Below are positions 33,701 through 43,300 of a stretch of 64,000 nt of DNA, piece after piece (within the stretch, counting starts at the first letter, position 1; each line of letters opens with the position of its first letter). The position numbers and the translations under genes are program-made. Under the pieces are notes generated by a model. The model was not told the origin of the DNA and searched no databases. It worked only from the letters and a program-made list of their open reading frames with translations. The stretch comes from Trematomus loennbergii (lineage: Eukaryota > Chordata > Actinopteri > Perciformes > Nototheniidae). The stretch covers positions 1 through 64,000 of the forward strand of contig JAAOOA010000467.1 of NCBI GenBank assembly GCA_012861695.1, in the 5' to 3' direction.

Positions 33701-35493
33701 ACTAATTAATTAACTACCTAACTAACTCATTACCTACCTAATTAATTATTAACTATCTAACTAATTCATTAACTATCTAGCTAACTCTGTAACTATCTAA
33801 CTAACTCATTATTTACCTAACTAACTCATTAACCAACTAACTAACTCATTACCTATCTAACTAACTCATTAACTATCTAGCTAATTCACTAACTAACTAA
33901 CTAACTAACTCATTAGCTATCTAACTAACTCATTACCTAACTAATTCATTAACTACCTAACTAACTCATTAATTATCTAACTAATTCATTAATTAGGGAG
34001 GCGTGTGGTGCAGTGGGTTGTCCGTTGGTGTTCGGATCAGTGGTCACAGGTTCAAACCCCACTGCATGTCGTTGTGTCCCTGAGACACTTCACCCCAAAT
34101 TGCTCCTGTGGTGATTGCCCACAATATTGAGTATGTAAGTCGCTTTGGATAAAAGCGTCTAACAAGTGACATGTAATGTAATACCTAACTAATTAATTAA
34201 TTAACTACCTAACTAACTCATTAACTATCTAACTAATTCATTAACTACCTAACTAACTCATTAACTATCTAACTAACTCATTACCTACCTAACTAACTCA
34301 TTAACTATCTAACTAACTCATTACCTAACTAATAAATTAACTATCTAACTAACTCATTACCTAACTAATTCATTAACTACCTAACTAAATCATTAACTAA
34401 CTACCTAACTAACTCATTACCTACCTAACTAACTCATTACCTACCTACTAATTCATTAACTGTGGGGATTGTCCACAGTACAAATGTCTAACAAATGACA
34501 TGTAATGTAATGTAATTAACTAACTAATTAAATAACTATCTAGCTCAGTGCTTCTCAACTGGTGGGTCGCGACCCATAAGTGGGTCGTGGACCCGTTTTG
34601 AGTGGGTCGCGGATGTGTGAGTGAAGAAAAGGCCTGATGTTCTAACGCTGTGCATGCAGTAGGCGTTGGACTGGAAGTACCGCAGACCATAAACGCTTTT
34701 GAAAACGTCTGTCACGTAGTGATCATCTTCTCAATAAAACATCTTTGCTGATGTTTTTTCGAGTCTTCTGGCCAATCAGAATCAAGAGTGTTGCCGGAAG
34801 TCCTCACGGAGAACAACTTTGCGGTAGAACTACTCTTTATACATCCATGGGTACAACTTCAGATAACTTCAGATATAAATAAACACGTAATGAAATATAC
34901 ACCCGGTTTGAAGATTGACAGGTCACAGAACAATGGGGGCTATCTACCCTTACTCACAAAGTAATTCACACAGACTATCTCCTCTTTGCTCTTCTCTCTG
35001 AGTGGAGCAGCAAGCTGTCAGAACAAAGTGAAAAACAAACAATGGCATCACATATTATTAATATGTCGGGTAGTAATAGATTTATTTATTTTCTTCTCAG
35101 AGTGTACCAGAATGAGAAGGTTATATGTTAGTATTTCTAAAATCTCCTGGGGGAGAATCCCCCAGACCCCCTGCTGGCTTTGGGTTTTCAGCATGTATGC
35201 CTTTTTATGTTATACATACTGATGCACAAAGGAGTGCTTCAGTCTGACCTTATTGAACTAACTGACTGACTAACTAACTGATTGAATGACTAACTAACTA
35301 CCTACCCAACTAACTCATTACCTACCTAACTCACTCATTAAGTAAATAACTAACTGACTGACTCACTAACTAAATTACTAACTAAATAGCTAACTAACAA
35401 ACTAACTACATGTCTGATGTATGTAATGTAAAGCACTTTGAGCATTTGGAAAAGCGTAAAATAAATGTAATGAATTATTATTATTATTATTAC

Positions 35494-35529
<36 letters not shown>

Positions 35530-35604
35530 AGTCGCTTTGGGTAAAAATATCTAACAAGTGACATGTCATCAAACTAACTCACTAACTAACTTACTATATA
35601 TATA

Positions 35605-35648
<44 letters not shown>

Positions 35649-38600
35649 TGTGTATTTATACAGCCCTCTGACTACTTCCTCCTCATTAAACAGCCTCTAG
35701 TTTATAAAGAGCTTTGGATCATCTTAAATCTATTTTGTCATTTCAGTGCCGACAGCCAATCAGAGAAGAAGAACGACGAGGCGAAACCCGCCCGGCAACA
35801 GGCAGCCAATCAGAAGTCCTCCAGTAAAAACAGCCTTTTGTCTCCTATCAGTATTCACTGTACTACCTTCTTTACTGTCCTAAGGTCTTCTCTCTGTGTT
35901 CGACAGACTCCCAGCCGAAGAAAGCCCTCCAGAAGAAGGTAAAGCCTGACTCAGAGAGCATCACAGCTCCTCTGCGGACTGAAGTACTTTAATATGTTGT
36001 GTTTCCTGACAGGTGTCGGAGAAATGTAAAGTGGTGTGTGTGAAGTTTCCGGCTCAGTCTGTGGACGAGGCGTACCTGAAGAAACTCACCGAACCATTCG
36101 GGAAGATCGTCATGTTCCCGTCTCTGGTGAGTGCATCAGTATAATACTGGTATGATACAGAATAATACAGGTATATAATACAGTATATTAAATGATATAA
36201 TACAGTATGATACAGAAGAATACAGAATAATACAGTATAATATAATATATACAGTATAATACGTAATTTGCACAATTAGCACAAGTATAGTTAATTAGGA
36301 TATGCAGACAATAGCTAAACAATGGCTTGGCAGATTTGGGCAATTTCTGAGGTTTTTGAGGAATCAATTTCTGAATTTTTTAGGATCATAAATGGGAGTT
36401 TTGAGACCCCTAAAACTTTTAAATGGACCCAGAATTAATCATAATCAGTACACAGAGGACAGATCTGTCCACTTTCTGGTTAAAAATGTCCTTCATGATC
36501 CTGGAAATGTCAGAAATGGATCCTCAGTAACCTCCAATACCACTCCAGAACTGTCCAAATCAAGTCATTGTTTAACTATTGTCCCCATAGACCATAATGC
36601 CATTAGCTTTAATTAACTCAACGTATGTTAATTGTTCCAATGTCCCAACATCTGCAGGTTAGCATCCAGCATTCTCTATGACCTGGAGACTACTATATCA
36701 TTAAAGGGGTCTCAAGATGTCAATAGATCTCTCTGAGCTGCAGACAGACCATAATGTCGTTTTTAAAATGTTATTGTTTTGTGAATCAGGCGTTTGTGGA
36801 GCTGGGCTCGGCGGACCAGGCGAGGGATTTGGTGAAATATCACGAAAACTTTCCTCTGACTGTGAACGGAGCGGCGATCGAGTTCAAACTGTCCAACACC
36901 TTCAGCTTCCTGCAGGTATATTCATCCAATCAGACGCTGAGAGATTCATCCAATCAGACGCTGAGCGATTCATCCAATCAGACACTGAGAGATTCATCCA
37001 ATCAGACGCTGAGATATATATATATATATACAGGGGTTTAAGGTTTAGAGACGTCCGGTAGTTTATCTTCACCTGAAACACCTCCAGATTAAATGATGAA
37101 TTCAATATTAATCAATAACCCATTCCCCCCCCCCCCCTCAGAGCTCACGGGTGGTGAGTTTCTGCCCGGCCCCGTCGGGCGAAGACAGCCAATCAGATCT
37201 TCTGACCATCGTGAAGCGTTTCGGGGAGCCAATCCTCACCCTGTTCCTGCCCTCCAAGGTGAGAACCATTCAAAGTGCTGATTGGTCAACCGCTTAGAGA
37301 TGTCCCGCCCCTTTAGCCTATCACGTACAATGTGTTGGAGCGCCAGCCAATAGGAGTGTTCCGTAGTGATGTCACGATATTATGGAACCTTGGGATTTTA
37401 AATTTGGCAGACCGTTTACATGCATAGTATTTATATTAACATAAACAGTTAAAGTAGGAATGTGCAAAAAGAAGGTAAAATACAATTGTAGATTGTAAAA
37501 GTAAAGTGTCCAATACATTTTTTTAAATGTATTATTTATATTAACATAAACAGTTACCGTTGGTCTGGAACCTTGGGATTTTGGCCTCTGCAGACCATTT
37601 ACATGCACTAACACCTACAGAACACACCACAGGAGAGGAATAGGTTATTTTAATGTAAATAAATCACATTTCCTTTCTTTTAAAAAGGTATAATTATCCA
37701 GTCCAAGCTACATTTCCTTAGAGATGTCCCGCCCCTTACCCTATCACGTACAATGTGTTGGAGCGCTAGCCAATAGGAGTGCGAGTGTTACATAGTGATG
37801 TCACTATGTTCTGGTAAAAGTATCCACTCCTAGCTACATTTCCTTAGAGATGTCCCGCCCCCTTAGCCTTATCACCTACAATGTGTTCAGCGTCTTTTTG
37901 TTGTTCTTGAACCCATATGATTTTTAATATTGTAGTTCTCCATGTTTTCACTGTAACTTGACCTTTTGTTTCCCAGGCGTACGTAGAGATGAAGGACACT
38001 CCTGAGGCTCAGAAGCTGGTGGACTTCTACTCCTCCAGAGCTCTGAAGATCAACAACAACTCCATCACTGTGTCCTTCTCGGAGAGTTCAAGACCCTCTC
38101 GTGAGTACCAGGGTCCGGGTCGATTAACGGGTCATTGATAGGACATGAATGGGTCATTAACGGGATCTGTTCTGATTCTCTTTTCCTCCTTCAGGGGCGT
38201 CGCTGCAGCAAAGAGCTACGAAGAAACGATTTCCACCAAGAGGATGAGGAGTACGAGTCGAGAGGAAGAAGGCAAGAGGAAGAGGAGGAGCAGCAAAGAG
38301 AGGTCCAGGTCCACAGATAAAAACACTAAAGAGGACAGAACCAAGTCCAGGTCCAGAGAGAAATCTAAAGATAAAGACAAGAAGAAGTCCAGGTCCAGAG
38401 AGAAATCCAGCAGGAGCAAGTCAACCAGAACCAGGTCTAGATCCAGAGAGAGGTCGATCAAAGAGGAAAACACCAGGTCCAGATCCAGGTCCAGAGACAA
38501 GACGACCAGAACTAGATCTAGATCCAGAGAGAGGGCGATCAAAGAGGAAAACACCAGGTCCAGATCCAGAGAAGAGTCCACAAGAGAGAAGGTCTGGCTC

Positions 38601-40324
38601 TAAGTCTAGGTCCAAACATACATCCAGCAGAGACAAGACGACCAGAACAAGGTCTAGATCCAGAGAGAGGGCGATCAAAGAGGAAAACATCAGGTCCAGA
38701 TCCAGAGAGAGGTTGATCAAAGAGGAAAACACCAGGTCCAGATCCAGGTCCAGAGACAAGACGACCAGAACTAGATCTAGATCCAGAGAGAAGTCGACGA
38801 AAGACGAAAACACCAGGTCCAAATCCAGGTCCAAATCCAGGTCCAGAGACAAGACGACCAGAACAAGGTCTAGATCCAGAGAGAGGGCGATCAAAGAGGA
38901 AAACACCAGGTCCAAATCCAGAGAAGAGTCCACCAGAGAGAGAAGGTCCGGCTCTAAGTCCAGTCCCAGAGAGAAATCCAGCAGCGGATCCTCCGAGAAG
39001 AACCAGACCGAGACAAAGTCTGAGGAACCGGAAGAACCGGAGAAAACTGAGAAAACTGAGAAAACTGAGAAAACTGAGAAACTGGAGAAAACGGAGACGA
39101 CCGGTAAGAAACAAAGTTCTGATGATCTGTCGTCGCAGAAATAATTGAGAAAACTGAATTATTAGCATTTTAAGAGCAGCTTATGAAGCTGATTTAATGA
39201 TAACATCAAAGCAGAATATTGAGCGTAAACAACGTAAAAATGTATCATATTTAGACGTTCTGGTGATGAAGATATTTCATATGTTACGTCTATTAAGTAA
39301 AACAATTATTAAAGTTATGAGATATTTCGTAAAATAACTAGATAACCTTTAGTTATAAAGGTTATGTTCAGATATCGTACGATACGTTGATTTCGTAAAA
39401 TAAAACACGTACAACAATAAGTAGGTAGATGACATGTATAAAGGTATAATGGTCATGTCCAGACATTTTACAATAAATAAATAACGTAAATATCGTACGA
39501 TAAGTCGATTACGTAAAGAACCTAGGCTAAGTCGATAACATAAATCACGTAAATGACGTTCGATAAGCCGATAACGTAAATATTCTAGGATAAATAAAAA
39601 CGTAAATATCGTACAATGAGTTTATAGCGTAACTATTTTCCCACAAGTGGATAACGTAATTATTGTACGCTAAGTTGATAACATAAATGACTTAAGTTGA
39701 TAGCGTAAATATCGTACGATAAGTTGATAACGTAAATATTGTACGATAAGTCGATAACGTAAATATTGTATGATACGTTTATAACGTAAATATCGTACGA
39801 TAAGTCGATAACGTAAATATTGTATGATAAGTTAATAACGTAAATATCGTACGATAAGTCGATAACATAAATCACGTAAATGACGTTCGATAAGCCGTTA
39901 ACGTAAATATTGTAGGATAAGTAAAAACATAAATATCGTACAATGAGTTTATAGCGTAACTATTACAAGTGGATAATGTAAAGAACCTAATTATTGTACA
40001 CTAAGTTGATAGCGTAAATAGCGTACGATAAGTCATAACGTAAATATTGTATGATACGTTAATAACGTAAATATCGTACGATAAGTCGATAATGAGAATA
40101 TGGTGCCTCAATGTGAAACGGCCTAATTCACAAAAGTACGTAATTTCCTTTCTTAGATACGGATCAGGTTTGCAGCAGATTTGATGACACTTTCAGGTGT
40201 TACTGTTATTACTCTTCAGGAAATACTGACGTTATTTTGTGCTACATCAAAACTAATCCCTCTTCCTCCTCTTCCTCCTCTCTCCTCAGACTCTGATCCC
40301 GTCACAGACATGAAACCTGCAGCT

Positions 40325-40360
<36 letters not shown>

Positions 40361-43300
40361 TGAGTCTCATTCTATATTTAAATCACCTGCTGCTTTTACA
40401 GAGTGTTAAAGTCTATCTGTTGTCCTGCAGGTCGTCTGCAGAGGAGAGCGACCTCGAGGGGATGGAGATGATCGGAGAGGATGGAGAGAGTCTGGAGGAG
40501 GAAGACGAGGAGGAGGAGGAGGAGGAAGAGCACCGTCCTGCTGAGAGAACAGACTCACCTGGAGAAGGTAGAAACAAAATGGCGCTAAGAGAAAACACAA
40601 TATCATCCTCTAATTAAAAAAATAAATAAAAATATCCTGGCTCTGTTGTGATTGGTCAACCACTTAGAGATGTCCCGCCCCTTTAACCTATCAAGTGCAA
40701 TGTGTTGGAGCGCTAGCCAATAAGAGCGCGAGTGTCACATAGTGATGTTTTCCCAGAACTTTAGCCTCTGCAGACCGTTTACATGCACTAACAGCTACAG
40801 AACTACAGGAGAGGAGCAGGGACTCTTTAAAATGTGTTCTCTTTTCTGTTTCAGGTCAAAAGGAGGAGGTGAAGGATGGAGAGGAGGTGCCTATAAAAGA
40901 GGAAGAGGAGGAGGTGCCTATAAGGCAGCAGGAGGAGGTAAGAGTAAACACTTATTTTATTATATAACATACTTAAAAAGGACACTACAATTTAGGCGGT
41001 AACAGTCGTAATAATCCGGTAACAAGTTGTAATGTTTGGACAAAAAAAGATTCAAATATTTCAAAATCGAAAACATTTGAAAACGGAAAAGAAAATGTAA
41101 TATTTCAATAAAAAAGTCGAAAAATTACAGAAAAGTAAAAAATCTTGAGAACTTTTTCAGGAAAATATCTTGCAATGTCAAAACAAGAATATTTAAAGGA
41201 AACATTTTTTAAATATCTGCATTATAAAACTCCTACCTGTTGTACACACTACAGGTAAATATGGTAACATCTATAACTAAGTGGATAACAGAAGTGGGCC
41301 ACCGTGATGGAGGGACTGAACATAGGATCGGACCAGACACAATGGAACCAGCAAAAGAGGGTATTCCAATGCGAGTTCAGCCCCCGCAGCCCAGAGGGAG
41401 AAGCGGAGAGAGCTCCTTCAGCTCGATACACAAAACATGACAGACCCGACCACGGTGCCAATATCGTTCTATCACCCAGAAATGGATCCCCGCCTCTCCT
41501 TAGTCAGGTCATCACACTGGCTCAATCACCAAGCCAGAGACCAACTGATGAACGAAAAAAGGGCAGAGGCGCAAAGATCTTCTTATATCCACAAAAAGAA
41601 ACGAGAAAACACCAGGGGAGGATCAAGAGCCCTCGCCAGGGTGAGCCGCCTAGTAAACGAATCCAAGTTAAATTGGAGCACACCGTTCCTCAAAGAAGAG
41701 GTGACCCTGGAACCAAGGCCCTACTACCTGAGACCATTCAAGAAGCCGCGGCTCAACAACTAGAACATGTTGAGCAACCTCCCCATGAAGATGAAGAAAA
41801 GGTGAAAAAACCACTCACCTTCAAAATCACAGACAAGACAAAAAATAAATGTGACCCAGCGGACGCAAGACGATGCGCGTCATGGGCAGGAGAGTATATT
41901 GCAGGAGAACCCGTAGGAATATCACACAATGTCCCACCAGGGTGGGTGATAGCCACATGGGGAGGCGACTACTTCATCTGTCCGAAAGAAAGGTGTCCGT
42001 CTTACGGGAAATGGCTGGACAATGAAGAACCTCCCGTGCATATACAAGATGCCTCGAAACCTCTGATGACAATAGTTTCAGAGGAAAATGATTTCCAAAG
42101 CCAGCACAACCTGTTCGTTCTCCCAGAAAATGAGGATTGTGATGACTGGCACCCGATTGATCAAACCAAAGGAAGAGCAGTGCTGTACACCCGTAGTCCC
42201 ATCGGAGGATACAGAAAGTGCTGCATCAGGTACTTTTCCAATCCTAACAACTGGGACACTCTGCGGGATTCCGCTATGGGGAAAGAGGTTTCCACCATTT
42301 AACTTATATCTGGAAATATAATGAAAACAGGCACCGAGCTCTGCTTGATCGCTCAGCAATGGTGTGGCAGAATAAAGGTGATAAAGAATTCAACACAAAG
42401 GGGGGAATCAAAAGCCTCCAAGTGACATGTTTCAAAACCAACTCCAACAGCTCATATTTTGCAATCACGACGATGGATGTGGAAACATGTATATGCTAAC
42501 AGATACAGGACGAAAGGGATGCTATGGAGAAGTCTGAGACAAACCGGGAAGTGCATGGGCCGGATGGAATGAAGATTTCATAGATGGTCATGATGGAAGA
42601 GGCTACAAAGGACACCCGGGAGACAGAAGTGTACCGGGAGGACGGATACCAAGACCAAGGATGAAGAAAAAACACAGTTCCAAAGGAGGATGTTGAAGAA
42701 AGATAGAAAATGGAACAATGTATTTTATTATATAAAAGCTTAAATATGTTAAAAACGGTGTTAAAACTCTGTATGCCATAGTCATGTATCGTATAGTTTA
42801 ATGCAATTGCAACAGGATGTATAACAAGGAAATGCTGATATGGGTTCTTTCAAGGCCGATGGAGCAACGTATGCTCTGTCCTCGGGGAGAGTGAACTCTA
42901 TAACCCAAAGCAACAAACAGTGAAATTCCTTAATGTCACAGAATCTTTTAACTTCTGTCAACATGTGTCTGGCCCAACGCATAACAAAGGTAACACATTG
43001 GATCTCGATTTCACAAGTGGTCTAAATATCAGCAATGTTTGTATTGAAGAGCTATCTGTTTCCGACCATAAAGCCGTACTATTTGTCATGTCGTTGGATA
43101 ACGCTAATGTTCAGGGGAAGCGAGTAAAAACCTTGCGTATTTTAAATAGCGCTGCGGTTGAGAAATTTGTAACAGCTTTTGATAACAATGTTTTGGTGTC
43201 GCATGTTGATGACGTTGATTGTCTAGTCAACGCTTTCAATACACACTGCTCCGCCATTTTAGATGACGTCGCTCCCATGGTGACACGCAGCTCTCTAGCT

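Noticed and set aside
33994..34184. A tRNA gene
   Set aside because: A- and B-box-like motifs are present, but the body and tail are those of a SINE. No tRNA cloverleaf was recognised.
25314..34460. CRISPR-like regular repeat array
   Set aside because: No constant repeat with unique spacers. It is a degenerate eukaryotic satellite with similar units throughout.
36916..37061. Coding extension of the RRM1 exon through the SNQTLRDS repeat
   Set aside because: The exon has a GT donor at 36916 and the RRM ends there. The repeat is intronic.
38216..39168. Antisense open frames of 121-209 codons opposite the RS exon
   Set aside because: They are mirror frames of the RS repeat on the plus strand (Leu/Asp repeats), have no independent gene features, and sit opposite well-supported exons.
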